Assembly (NCBI GenBank): GCA_021647785.1
Contig: JAKIUC010000055.1
Coordinates: 1 to 32,003, forward strand
Length of the DNA: 32,003 nucleotides
Reading direction: 5' to 3'
Source: Melioribacteraceae bacterium
GTDB lineage: Bacteria; Bacteroidota; Ignavibacteria; Ignavibacteriales; Melioribacteraceae
Below, one piece after another: positions 1 to 7,170 of the stretch (the first letter of the stretch is position 1; every line of letters starts with the position of its first letter). The notes beneath the pieces were generated by a model. It searched no databases. It saw only the letters and a program-made list of their open reading frames with translations, and had not been told where the DNA came from. A program made the translations under genes and the position numbers.

Positions 1-357
1 TTTAATGTGTGCATCCAACCAAATTTTTAGAAATTTACCAACCTCATCTTCTTCAACACTAAGCCCAACCTTTACTTTTGAGTTTAGGTCCTTAATTTTT
101 GCAGTTATAATTTTGTGTTCTTGTTTGTGTGCCGCTAAATCTTCATAATTATTTTGTACAAGCAACCTCTCTTCTGTACCAAAATGAACTGCAACATATT
201 CAACAAGTTCATCAAGTAATTTTCTAAGTGCACTCTCTGATTTGCCATTTCTTGCTGCTTCGTGGTATGCGTTACAATGGCTAAAAAGTTTTTGATGCTG
301 CCTATCAATTAGGTGTACATTAACACTATAACTTTCATCCCATTCTATTAAAGCCAT
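1..357 (-). CDS. Bacteriohemerythrin, 3' end cut by window edge
   Basis: The frame is open from an ATG at 357 to the window edge and gives 119 residues. It carries the di-iron ligand pattern of single-domain bacteriohemerythrins: H21 in DRQHQKLF, H58 and E62 in VHFGTEE, H77 and H81 in AAHKQEH, and H117 in WLDAHIK. The last ligand, an Asp expected about five residues later, would lie outside the window. These proteins bind O2 reversibly and serve in oxygen storage, delivery or sensing in the cytoplasm. A clear ribosome site (AAGGAG, 362-367 on the minus strand) precedes the ATG. The gene lies 35 nt after the PAS histidine kinase and is probably co-transcribed with it, which hints at oxygen-linked signalling or aerotaxis. 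That link is inference; the family call is solid. Confidence 0.92.
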   Translation of the reverse strand, partial: MALIEWDESYSVNVHLIDRQHQKLFSHCNAYHEAARNGKSESALRKLLDELVEYVAVHFGTEERLLVQNNYEDLAAHKQEHKIITAKIKDLNSKVKVGLSVEEDEVGKFLKIWLDAHIK

Positions 358-392
358 CTTAACTCCTTAAATTATTTATTAAAATATTATGT

Positions 393-2219
393 TTATTCTA
401 TCTCAACAGGGAAATTTAAAAATATCTTTGTACCTTCGTTTTTCTTACTTTCAATTCTCATATCTCCCTTCATTAGTTTTGTATATTCGCAGGCAATAGT
501 TAGTCCAAGTCCTGCACCTTCGTAATTTCTTGAATGTCCATCAGGTTCTTCTTGCACAAATGGTTCTAATAAGTGAGAGATAATTTTTTCATTAATTCCA
601 AGACCAGTATCTGCAATTGTAATAATTATATGGTCTTCCATTTTTTTTGAAGTTATTTTAATCTTCCCACTATCAGTATATTTAATTGCATTTTCAACAA
701 GATTTAAAATAATTTTTTCAAATTTTATCCAGTCAACAGAACACAAATATTCACTATTATCTAAATCAAGTTCAAACTCTAAACCTCGTCTTTCTGCATC
801 TTCAAGTTTTTTATTGTAAACAGCTTTCAGTATCTGGTTGCAATTAATTGAGACTGGCTCAAGAGTAACCTCGCCTGCCTCAATTTCAGAGACTTCAATA
901 ATATTTTCAAATAAATTAACTACTCTATTTAAAACATGTTTTAGCGAATCGGTTATTTCAACAACAGTTTCATAATCTCCTTCTTCAATACAATCAACCA
1001 TTATATCGGAGTATCCTAAAATTGCTGTAAATGGCGTTCTAATTTCGTGCGACATATTTTGAAGAAATGTGGTTTTTAATCTATTAAGCTCCATCTCTTT
1101 TTTATAGAGTTCCTTTAATTGATCTTTCTTCATCTTTTCAATTGTGATATCTTTAAGGCTTACTATATAGAGCAGTTCGCTTTCATTTGTTTTCTCAATT
1201 GATGTTATTTTACCAGAGTAGATATTCTCCTTTTCTTGAAATTCAAATTCACAAACCCCAGTGGGAGAAATATTTAGTTCTAAAATTGATTCCTCAATTT
1301 TATTAATGAGAGGATTAGGGAGGAAATCTTCATATCTCTTTTGGTAGCAATAGTCTTTATCAACATTAAATATTGTAAGAAAATTATCATTCGCATTTTC
1401 GAAACAGATTAAATTATTACTCTTTTTTAGAATAATCAGTAAATCTGAAATATTATTAATTATCGATTTTAATCGTTTTTCTGATTTCTTTGTAATCTCA
1501 TTTTTTAAAACATAGTATGATATATCATGAACAGTAAGTACAAAATTTAAAATCTTTCCTTCATCATTTAGAATAGGATTAAGCTTTAGTTCAAAGTAGA
1601 GCGGCTGCCCTTCAACAAACGAGAGCAAAATAGTTTCGCTCCACTCTTTCCCACTCTCTATTGAAGATAGAAGATTTTCCAATTTATCGGGTTGTAAGTA
1701 TGGTGAAAAAAGGGATGAGATATGACTATTATATATATCATCTAACGTACAGCTAAATATTTTTTCGAACGAATTTGTAGCAAAGGAGATAATTCCTTTA
1801 TAATCAAATATCATAACAGGAATTTTTCCATATTCCAAAGCAAAGTGGAGATTGCTAATTTTGTCTTCTATATATTTTTCATCTTTCTGGGCATTAAAAA
1901 CAATTACAAAATAAGGGGAATTAAAAAGTATCACTTTTTCAATTTCAATCTGAAAATTAAAAACTTGTTCCTCTGTTTCATAAATAAATGAACTGTTAAA
2001 CTCGGTTAATTCATTTTCGGATAGCTTTACAATTACACTTTGCAAGTTAGGCAATAACCCAAGTTTGCTAAGGTTTTCTTCTTTGTTAAGGTGAAATATC
2101 TCTGTGAATATTTGATTACTATATTTAATGTTCCCAACGCTATCAACAATAAGCCAGGCTTTTCTATTTGTGAGTTCAATTTTTTCTGGAGAATAATTTT
2201 GAGAATTTAGATCCATCAT
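393..2219 (-). CDS. PAS-domain sensor histidine kinase
   Basis: A cytoplasmic sensor kinase of about 608 residues with no membrane segment. Numbered from the TTG codon at 2228, it has three PAS-like segments (about 20-115, 130-240 and 250-365), then a HisKA dimerisation domain with the phospho-accepting H394 in NMSHEIRTPF, then an HATPase with N513 (NLVENAIKY), the DTGLGI G1 box at 540 and the GAGLGL G2 box at 571. All catalytic boxes are intact, so it should be active. The frame extends to the TTG at 2228, but AGGA is then only 1 nt away; from the ATG at 2219 the spacing is 10 nt, so I take 2219. There is no output domain, so the partner must be a separate receiver, possibly one of the response regulators upstream at 3.1-4.2 kb. 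Its ligand is unknown. Confidence 0.9.
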   Translation of the reverse strand: MMDLNSQNYSPEKIELTNRKAWLIVDSVGNIKYSNQIFTEIFHLNKEENLSKLGLLPNLQSVIVKLSENELTEFNSSFIYETEEQVFNFQIEIEKVILFNSPYFVIVFNAQKDEKYIEDKISNLHFALEYGKIPVMIFDYKGIISFATNSFEKIFSCTLDDIYNSHISSLFSPYLQPDKLENLLSSIESGKEWSETILLSFVEGQPLYFELKLNPILNDEGKILNFVLTVHDISYYVLKNEITKKSEKRLKSIINNISDLLIILKKSNNLICFENANDNFLTIFNVDKDYCYQKRYEDFLPNPLINKIEESILELNISPTGVCEFEFQEKENIYSGKITSIEKTNESELLYIVSLKDITIEKMKKDQLKELYKKEMELNRLKTTFLQNMSHEIRTPFTAILGYSDIMVDCIEEGDYETVVEITDSLKHVLNRVVNLFENIIEVSEIEAGEVTLEPVSINCNQILKAVYNKKLEDAERRGLEFELDLDNSEYLCSVDWIKFEKIILNLVENAIKYTDSGKIKITSKKMEDHIIITIADTGLGINEKIISHLLEPFVQEEPDGHSRNYEGAGLGLTIACEYTKLMKGDMRIESKKNEGTKIFLNFPVEIE

Positions 2220-2231
2220 TAATTTCAATTC

Positions 2232-2888
2232 CTATATAGCACTAAGTGGTTTAATTTTTTGTAAAGAAATTTCAGTTGATTCGTTACGAAACTTTGCTGT
2301 TAAAGAGCCAGCATTTTTATTGGTTTGTTTCTCTATAAATTGTAGTAAAGTATTATTCAAATATTCAAAATCGTTTTGCAGTAGTTGGTACATACCTTCA
2401 AGTAATGTATCAATTAATTCGTAATTATATATGTTAAGTTCATTATTTAAATTAAGTGTGCCGAACCTATTAAATAGCATCTCTAAACCTCGCAATTCTT
2501 TTTGAAGGGGAAGTTTTTGAGAACTCTCTCCTATCGATATTTTAAATGTTGCTGAAATATCTTTCTCTAGCGAATTTTGAACCCCATCTTTAGAGATTCT
2601 ATACACTAAGGAGTTTATTGTACTTAGTGTTTCTATATCCAAACTAACTTCAAAACAAAACCCATCGTAATTAAATTCAACAATTATTTTACCTTCGTTC
2701 GATTGATGATATTCCTTTAGCAACCAATTGGCTTGAGATAAATATTTTGATGCCGGTGAAAAAGAGATAGAATCATTTATATCAAATGATGAACCTGCAT
2801 ATGCACTTCCCTTATAACTGCCATACTTGCGCCGTTTCTGTTTATTGAAATCAGCTTCAAACGATATGTTTCCTATTCGCTCTAACAT
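2232..2888 (-). CDS. Unknown protein with a FlgM-like motif
   Basis: 218 residues with no recognised domain, no signal peptide and no membrane segment. The N-terminus is basic (residues 16-25, rich in Lys, Arg, Tyr, Gly). It is followed by DINDSISFSPASKYLSQA (about 36-53), which resembles the short D-x-v-x-i/l-S-x-x-A-K/S-x-L segment of FlgM-type anti-sigma factors and of several flagella-associated proteins. The remainder alternates strands and helices, with a long C-terminal helical part at about 125-190. The start is an ATG with GGAG about 8 nt upstream. It sits 3 nt before the kinase frame and after the flagellar operon, separated from it by a structured spacer. A role in motility or as a partner of the kinase is a guess from context. 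The gene is convincing, the function is not known. Confidence 0.75.
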   Translation of the reverse strand: MLERIGNISFEADFNKQKRRKYGSYKGSAYAGSSFDINDSISFSPASKYLSQANWLLKEYHQSNEGKIIVEFNYDGFCFEVSLDIETLSTINSLVYRISKDGVQNSLEKDISATFKISIGESSQKLPLQKELRGLEMLFNRFGTLNLNNELNIYNYELIDTLLEGMYQLLQNDFEYLNNTLLQFIEKQTNKNAGSLTAKFRNESTEISLQKIKPLSAI

Positions 2889-2903
2889 AATATAACTCCA
2901 CGC

Positions 2904-2980
2904 TATACCGACAATGAAGTGGTGTTCAGAAATTCAAATATGATTATTGTACTTCAGCAAGTTCAGCAACCATCGGTATA
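2904..2980. repeat. Inverted repeat TATACCGA / TCGGTATA
   Basis: Perfect 8-bp arms at 2904-2911 and 2973-2980 enclose 61 nt, with a shorter inner pair TGAAGT (2915-2920) and ACTTCA (2951-2956). It lies directly next to the larger hairpin at 2977-3029, with which it shares TATA. Together they fill most of the spacer between the receiver gene and the 218-residue gene. I cannot tell whether it acts as RNA or as DNA. Confidence 0.6.
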
Positions 2981-3029
2981 TAACAACACAAATTGTCCCC
3001 GCAACGAGGCAATTTGTGTTGTGTATATA
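2977..3029 (-). repeat. Long intergenic hairpin without a U-tract
   Basis: A perfect 13-bp stem, ACAACACAAATTG (2983-2995) and CAATTTGTGTTGT (3010-3022), is extended outward by TATATA pairs (2977-2982 and 3024-3029, one bulged base) and inward by CCCCG/CGAGG around a CAA loop. One inner pair is C against A on the plus strand but a G-U wobble in a minus-strand transcript, which fits a function in the RNA made with the operon. No run of T follows on the minus strand, so it is not a standard intrinsic terminator. It could be a processing or stability hairpin at the end of the motility operon, or a mobile palindrome. Confidence 0.7.
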
Positions 3030-3093
3030 TTATCGCAAATTTTCGTAAAAATTTTAGTTGTTAATTTGGATTAAAGTGAAAGGATTAGAGTTC

Positions 3094-3756
3094 CTAACTC
3101 AACTTAATCATTTTTGTATCTGGGGTATAATTTTCTGTTGTTGGGTCTTTAAGTTTTGATAAATCAGATGCTAAATCGCTAATTCTTTTAATTGCCTCCT
3201 CAATCAATTCAAAATCTTCTTTATAATTATTTTTGCTATCTTCTAAAATTTCTGATTTCAGATCTTCAACAAATAATTTAAGACTCCCAAGAGGATTGTT
3301 AAGATTATGCCCAATTGTGGCTGCCATATGTAAAAGTGCTTTTTCACGTTCGGAATGTTTTAACTCGGCTTGTAGATTATAGATTCTAACCCCAGATCTA
3401 ATTCGTGCAAGTAATTCTTGATTTTCAGTAGGTTTTAATAAAAAATCATCTGCACCAACATCCAAGCCTTTAACTCTATCTTTAACAGCGGAGCGTGCAG
3501 TAAGCATTATAAAATAAATAGATTTATATTTTTCATTCTGTTTAATTATATCACAAAGTTCAAGTCCATCCATCTGGGGCATTGTCCAATCGGCAATAAT
3601 TACTTTGGGTTTATAATCTTGAAGTTTTTCTAAAGCTGCAATACCATTACTAACGGAGACTACTTCGTAGTTATCTTTAGTTAATAATTTACTAAGAATA
3701 AATCTTGTATCTGGTTCATCTTCTACAATTAAAATTTTCTCTTTTACGTCTTCCAT
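3094..3756 (-). CDS. Receiver domain with HisKA-like helical domain, no ATPase
   Basis: 220 residues. Residues 6-125 are a complete receiver domain: acidic pair in VEDE, phospho-acceptor D56 in IIADWTMP, T86 in MLTA and K108 in LLKP. A linker helix follows, then residues 137-200 look like a HisKA dimerisation and phosphotransfer domain with H150 in ATIGHNLNNPLGSLKL. The protein ends soon after, so the HATPase domain is absent. It may act as a phospho-relay protein that moves phosphate between the receiver and H150, or as an adaptor for another kinase. It is the last gene of the motility operon, 10 nt after another receiver gene. The domain calls are firm; the relay role is inference. Confidence 0.88.
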   Translation of the reverse strand: MEDVKEKILIVEDEPDTRFILSKLLTKDNYEVVSVSNGIAALEKLQDYKPKVIIADWTMPQMDGLELCDIIKQNEKYKSIYFIMLTARSAVKDRVKGLDVGADDFLLKPTENQELLARIRSGVRIYNLQAELKHSEREKALLHMAATIGHNLNNPLGSLKLFVEDLKSEILEDSKNNYKEDFELIEEAIKRISDLASDLSKLKDPTTENYTPDTKMIKLS

Positions 3757-3766
3757 AATTAAACTT

Positions 3767-4177
3767 TTAGTAATGATTAGAATATTGTTCCATCATTGAA
3801 TCAATTTTGTTAATAAATAGTTTTACGTCACTAATAGGCTTTATAATATAATCATCTGCAAGGCTTTCATCAAATAAATGTTTCGATTGATAATCTACTG
3901 AATGTGCAGTAACCAACACAATTGGGGTCTCTTTTAGCGATTCAGTATTTTTAACTATTTGCGATAACACCACTCCATTTACTTTTTTGCCATTATAATA
4001 AGTGTTTTTTAAACTCAAATCCATAATAATTAAATCATATTTTTTCGAGTTTAACTTTTGGAAAAACATATCACCATCTTCTAATAAATCGGCTGCATAG
4101 CCCATTTTATTAAAAACAAATGAGTAAAATTCTTTCAAGAAAACATCGTCTTCCATTACAATTATGTTTTTCTTCAT
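3767..4177 (-). CDS. Single-domain response regulator
   Basis: 136 residues forming one receiver domain and nothing else. It has the acidic pair in VMEDDVF, phospho-acceptor D53 in LIIMDLSL, a Thr at the LVTAHS switch position and the Lys of DDYIIKPIS near residue 118. It has no DNA-binding or enzymatic output, as in CheY-like proteins, but its sequence is not close enough to CheY to name it so. It lies 13 nt downstream of motB and 10 nt upstream of the receiver-HisKA gene, so it is part of the motility operon. A role in motor control or in the relay with its neighbours is likely but not shown. Confidence 0.88.
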   Translation of the reverse strand: MKKNIIVMEDDVFLKEFYSFVFNKMGYAADLLEDGDMFFQKLNSKKYDLIIMDLSLKNTYYNGKKVNGVVLSQIVKNTESLKETPIVLVTAHSVDYQSKHLFDESLADDYIIKPISDVKLFINKIDSMMEQYSNHY

Positions 4178-4190
4178 TTCACAAAAAGTT

Positions 4191-4961
4191 TTATTTATTG
4201 ATATATTTAACTATTATACTAATTCTTCTATTTACAACACTAAAAGGATTATCTTTATCTTTTAAGCGTTTATCGGCGTAACCTCTTATTTCATCAACCT
4301 GACCTTCACCTAAACCGCCAGCTATTAGCGCTCTCCTTGCACTATTTGCCCTATCGGTACTAAGTTCATAGTTTGTATAACTTCCACCTTTATTAAGTGG
4401 ACGAGCATCTGTGTGCCCTTCAATTGCAATTTTATTTGGAATTTTTGCTAATTTTTCCCCAACTTTTTGAAGAAAGCTATTTGCTTTTCCACTTAGTTTA
4501 GAACTACCAAGTTCAAAAAAAACATCCTCTGCAGATTCTAACATTTCAATTCTCATTCCATCATCAATCATTGTAATTTCCATCTGATCAAGTAATGGAA
4601 GAAAACTTGCATCCTCACTAAGACCATGAGTTAAATCTTCTTTCATTTCATCAAAACGTCTCTCTTCTTCCTCTTTGTTTATTCTATCTAAATCTTCCTG
4701 ATTTATAGAATTAATTTGTACACCTAAATTCTTTTGGTCAATCATTGCTCTGCTTTTTAATGTGAAGCCAACAGGGTCTCTAAAATATCCGGCAACAGCA
4801 TCTTGAATTTCGCCATCCTGACCTAAAATCCATAGAACTATAAATAGTGCCATCATAGCAGTTACAAAATCGGCATAAGCAACCTTCCAAGCACCACCGT
4901 GATGCCCACCACCTTTCTTTATTATTTTCTTTATTATTATGGGTTGTTTTTCATCAGCCAT
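4191..4961 (-). CDS. motB: Flagellar motor stator protein MotB (first set)
   Basis: 256 residues, the usual length for MotB. A short basic cytoplasmic tail leads to the single membrane helix at about 25-46, with the ion-binding D31 in WKVAYADFVTAMMAL. A plug and linker region follows, then a C-terminal OmpA/MotB peptidoglycan-binding domain at about 130-256 with GHTDARP and the closing VVNRRISIIV. It forms the A5B2 stator with the MotA encoded 5 nt upstream and anchors it to the cell wall. The sequence around the Asp (GAWKVAYADFVTAMMAL) resembles the proteobacterial type, unlike the second MotB at 7171-8007. The coupling ion cannot be read with certainty from sequence alone. Confidence 0.93.
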   Translation of the reverse strand: MADEKQPIIIKKIIKKGGGHHGGAWKVAYADFVTAMMALFIVLWILGQDGEIQDAVAGYFRDPVGFTLKSRAMIDQKNLGVQINSINQEDLDRINKEEEERRFDEMKEDLTHGLSEDASFLPLLDQMEITMIDDGMRIEMLESAEDVFFELGSSKLSGKANSFLQKVGEKLAKIPNKIAIEGHTDARPLNKGGSYTNYELSTDRANSARRALIAGGLGEGQVDEIRGYADKRLKDKDNPFSVVNRRISIIVKYINK

Positions 4962-4966
4962 AATTA

Positions 4967-5815
4967 CTAACTCTTTCCTCTTAAGAAGTTCTCTAGCTCT
5001 TCAAAGGTTGGGCGGTTATCTGTAAATATTGTTCTTCTTGCTATTTCCAAAGCTATCATTGGCGGGTTACCTTTTGCGTAGGCTAACACTGCTGTTTTAA
5101 TTGTTTCTAAATGTCTATGTTTATCGTCAATATCATGATGTATTTTTGTTGCAATAGGTCCAACAGCACCATAGGCTAAAAGAATTCCGAGAAATGTTCC
5201 AACAAGTGCGGCTGCAACTAATTTTCCTACAACCTCTGCTCCTTCATTAATTGATGACATTGTAACAATAATTCCGAGAACAGCAGCAACAATCCCAATT
5301 GCGGGTAGCCCATCACCCAGTGTAGCCATACTTCCGGCAATAGGGGCGTTTTCTAATTCAAAGGTTTCAATTTCGGATTCCATTAGTTCTGCTAAATCGT
5401 GAGGAGGAACAGAGCCAGTAAGCATAACTTTCATAGAATCGCAAAAGAAATCGACCATAAAATCATCTTCAATAAACATTTTATTTTGTGTTAATATTTT
5501 ACTCTCTTTGGGGTTTTCAATGTGTGATTCAATTGAAAGCAATCCATCTCTTTGAGCAACAAGAAAAAGTTCATTAAACGATTTAAAAAGTTCTAAATAA
5601 TCTTTTTTAGAGACATGATAGCCCTTAATGGCTGCAATAGTAGCAGATATCATTTTTTTTATTAGTGGCATTGGTGTACTAATAAGAACACTACCTACAG
5701 CAGTACCACCAATTACTATAAACTCTGCAATTTGCACCAAAAGGATTAATTTACCACCGGCTATCATAAAACCGCCTAAAACAGAGACTATTACAACTAT
5801 CAATCCTACTATCAT
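4967..5815 (-). CDS. motA: Flagellar motor stator protein MotA (first set)
   Basis: 282 residues, typical for the longer MotA type. It has an N-terminal pair of membrane helices (about 1-20 and 27-50), a large cytoplasmic loop, and a C-terminal helix pair at about 160-215 with the conserved GSMATLGDGLPAIGIVAAVL and VGTFLGILLAYG stretches, then the cytoplasmic tail. MotA forms the ion-conducting ring of the stator and its cytoplasmic loop pushes against FliG in the rotor. The gene precedes motB by 5 nt and follows the receiver-Hpt gene by 9 nt. A purine-rich ribosome site (AGGAAT) lies before the ATG. Confidence 0.93.
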   Translation of the reverse strand: MIVGLIVVIVSVLGGFMIAGGKLILLVQIAEFIVIGGTAVGSVLISTPMPLIKKMISATIAAIKGYHVSKKDYLELFKSFNELFLVAQRDGLLSIESHIENPKESKILTQNKMFIEDDFMVDFFCDSMKVMLTGSVPPHDLAELMESEIETFELENAPIAGSMATLGDGLPAIGIVAAVLGIIVTMSSINEGAEVVGKLVAAALVGTFLGILLAYGAVGPIATKIHHDIDDKHRHLETIKTAVLAYAKGNPPMIALEIARRTIFTDNRPTFEELENFLRGKS

Positions 5816-5824
5816 AACATATTC

Positions 5825-6520
5825 CTATTTTGAAATTTTCATTTTATTTACTATCGTAAAGATTTCCTCAAACTTAAGTTCAATTAATTCCCAATTTATT
5901 TTTGGTTCAAGCAGTCTTCCATAAATCTCACCACCCATAATTGTTAATTCAGGATAACCAACGGCTCCGCCAGTACCCTTAATTTCATGGGTAATCAATT
6001 TTAATAATTCAATATTTTTTGTTTTTAACGATTCAATTATTCCACGTTCCTTTTCAGGAAAACTATTTAAGAAGAAGTTCCGTAGCTGCAAAGTAAGTTC
6101 TTTATCTTCTTTGTGCGAAAACCGTGTATCTCCTTTTGTTTTAACAAGAAAATCCTTCCCAAGAACTTCATTTACAGCAAGTATAATTATTTCCTTTTTC
6201 AACGGTTTAGAAATTACTCTTTCAGCACCGGCTTCAATAGCAGCAAGAACATTTCTTTTATTTGTATTTCCGCTAATAATAATAACTGGAATATGCTTTA
6301 GCTCATCCATCACCTTTATTACTTGAAGCATTTTAACACCATTTAAGTTTGGCATCAATAAATCGAGAAATATAATTACCGGCTTATACTCTAAAGCTTT
6401 TTGAACTCCTTCTAAGCCATCGTTGCTGGTAATTACATTGAGATTGCAATCGACAAAAAAACTTTGCAGTGCGTGTCTTGTAATCTCCGAATCATCAACT
6501 ATTAAAACTGTTTTCTGCAT
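5825..6520 (-). CDS. Response regulator with C-terminal Hpt domain
   Basis: 231 residues. Residues 3-122 are a receiver domain with the acidic pair D9-D10, phospho-acceptor D53 in IIFLDLLMP and K105 in VISKPLKK. Residues about 135-231 form a helical bundle with the histidine phosphotransfer signature HEIKG, H178, followed by GTGGAVGYPEL. The protein can therefore receive phosphate on Asp and pass it through His, as in branches of a phospho-relay. It is encoded 2 nt after csrA and 9 nt before motA, inside the motility operon. Likely partners are the receiver proteins at 3.1-4.2 kb and the intact kinase at 0.4-2.2 kb; this pairing is inference. Confidence 0.9.
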   Translation of the reverse strand: MQKTVLIVDDSEITRHALQSFFVDCNLNVITSNDGLEGVQKALEYKPVIIFLDLLMPNLNGVKMLQVIKVMDELKHIPVIIISGNTNKRNVLAAIEAGAERVISKPLKKEIIILAVNEVLGKDFLVKTKGDTRFSHKEDKELTLQLRNFFLNSFPEKERGIIESLKTKNIELLKLITHEIKGTGGAVGYPELTIMGGEIYGRLLEPKINWELIELKFEEIFTIVNKMKISK

Positions 6521-6522
6521 TC

Positions 6523-6780
6523 TTATTTATCCATTTTATTTATGTTGGGTAATTTATTAATTTTGAGAGTAGGTATTTCAGCAACTCCCTCTTTGCTCTT
6601 TTCAGAAGCCATTTTTAGATTAGCTTTTACTTTTTCGTAAACTTCACCTCTAAAAATTTCTACCTCCAAAGGTGCTTCAATTCCAATTTTCACTTGGCTA
6701 TCTGTAACAGAGAGAATTTTTATCTTAACATTAGAGTTTATTATTATTTCTTCATTAATTTTTCTTTTAAGTACCAGCAT
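6523..6780 (-). CDS. csrA: Carbon storage regulator CsrA
   Basis: 85 residues, slightly longer than the usual 60-75 because of a Lys-rich C-terminal tail. The N-terminus MLVLKRKINEEIII and the core VKIKILSVTDSQVKIGIEAP with the following VEIFRGEVYEKV are diagnostic. CsrA is a homodimeric RNA-binding protein that binds GGA motifs in mRNA leaders and blocks or alters translation; in flagellated bacteria it often represses flagellin. It sits 8 nt after fliW, whose product binds and inactivates CsrA in Bacillus and related systems, so this pair should couple flagellin export to translation. The ATG has GGAGA just upstream, itself a possible CsrA target. Confidence 0.96.
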   Translation of the reverse strand: MLVLKRKINEEIIINSNVKIKILSVTDSQVKIGIEAPLEVEIFRGEVYEKVKANLKMASEKSKEGVAEIPTLKINKLPNINKMDK

Positions 6781-6788
6781 ATTATCTC

Positions 6789-7169
6789 CTATTCAACAAA
6801 AAGTTTATAATTTACCGAATACTTATCTCTGTCCAAAATTTTCTGTTTTCCCTTCTTCTTATCTTGGTCAATATAGAGTGGGGCTTTTGTATTAACAGTT
6901 ATTTTTAGTGGATCTTTGTCCAATGTTACAATTCCAAATGGTTCGTAATTTCCCTCCTGCGGATATGTGTCATCAAGCAGGTTAATTCCTACCATCGGAA
7001 ATGATACTGCTGGTTCATCAACAGCATTTAACCAATAAAATAAAGTGTTCTCGGTTTGAATAAGAAGGTATCTCTTAAGATGTTCAAACCCGAAAAGTCC
7101 TTTTTCAATATTGATTACGTTTTCTTCAGCAAATTCTACTTCGCCAAATTGTTCTGTTTGTAGTTTCAT
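6789..7169 (-). CDS. fliW: Flagellar assembly factor FliW, CsrA antagonist
   Basis: 126 residues, close to the usual 130-150. Recognised by F8GEVEF, the INIEKGLFGFEHLKRYLLI stretch at about 19-37, the FYWLNAVDEPAVSFPM segment and the later GIVTLDKDPLKITVNTKAPL. FliW is a small cytoplasmic beta-rich protein that binds flagellin and CsrA alternately. When free flagellin falls, FliW is released and sequesters CsrA, which lets flagellin be translated. Placement directly before csrA (8 nt) and one base after motB is as in other fliW-csrA operons. Confidence 0.95.
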   Translation of the reverse strand: MKLQTEQFGEVEFAEENVINIEKGLFGFEHLKRYLLIQTENTLFYWLNAVDEPAVSFPMVGINLLDDTYPQEGNYEPFGIVTLDKDPLKITVNTKAPLYIDQDKKKGKQKILDRDKYSVNYKLFVE

Positions 7170-7170
7170 A

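Noticed and set aside
2977-3029. Reading the long hairpin as an intrinsic terminator
   Set aside because: No T-tract follows on the minus strand, unlike the three clear terminators at 21.9, 24.7 and 28.6 kb.
5628-5924. Plus-strand open frame of 98 codons across motA
   Set aside because: Lies antisense to two certain genes, has no ribosome site and no recognisable domain; a shadow of the AT-rich coding strand.
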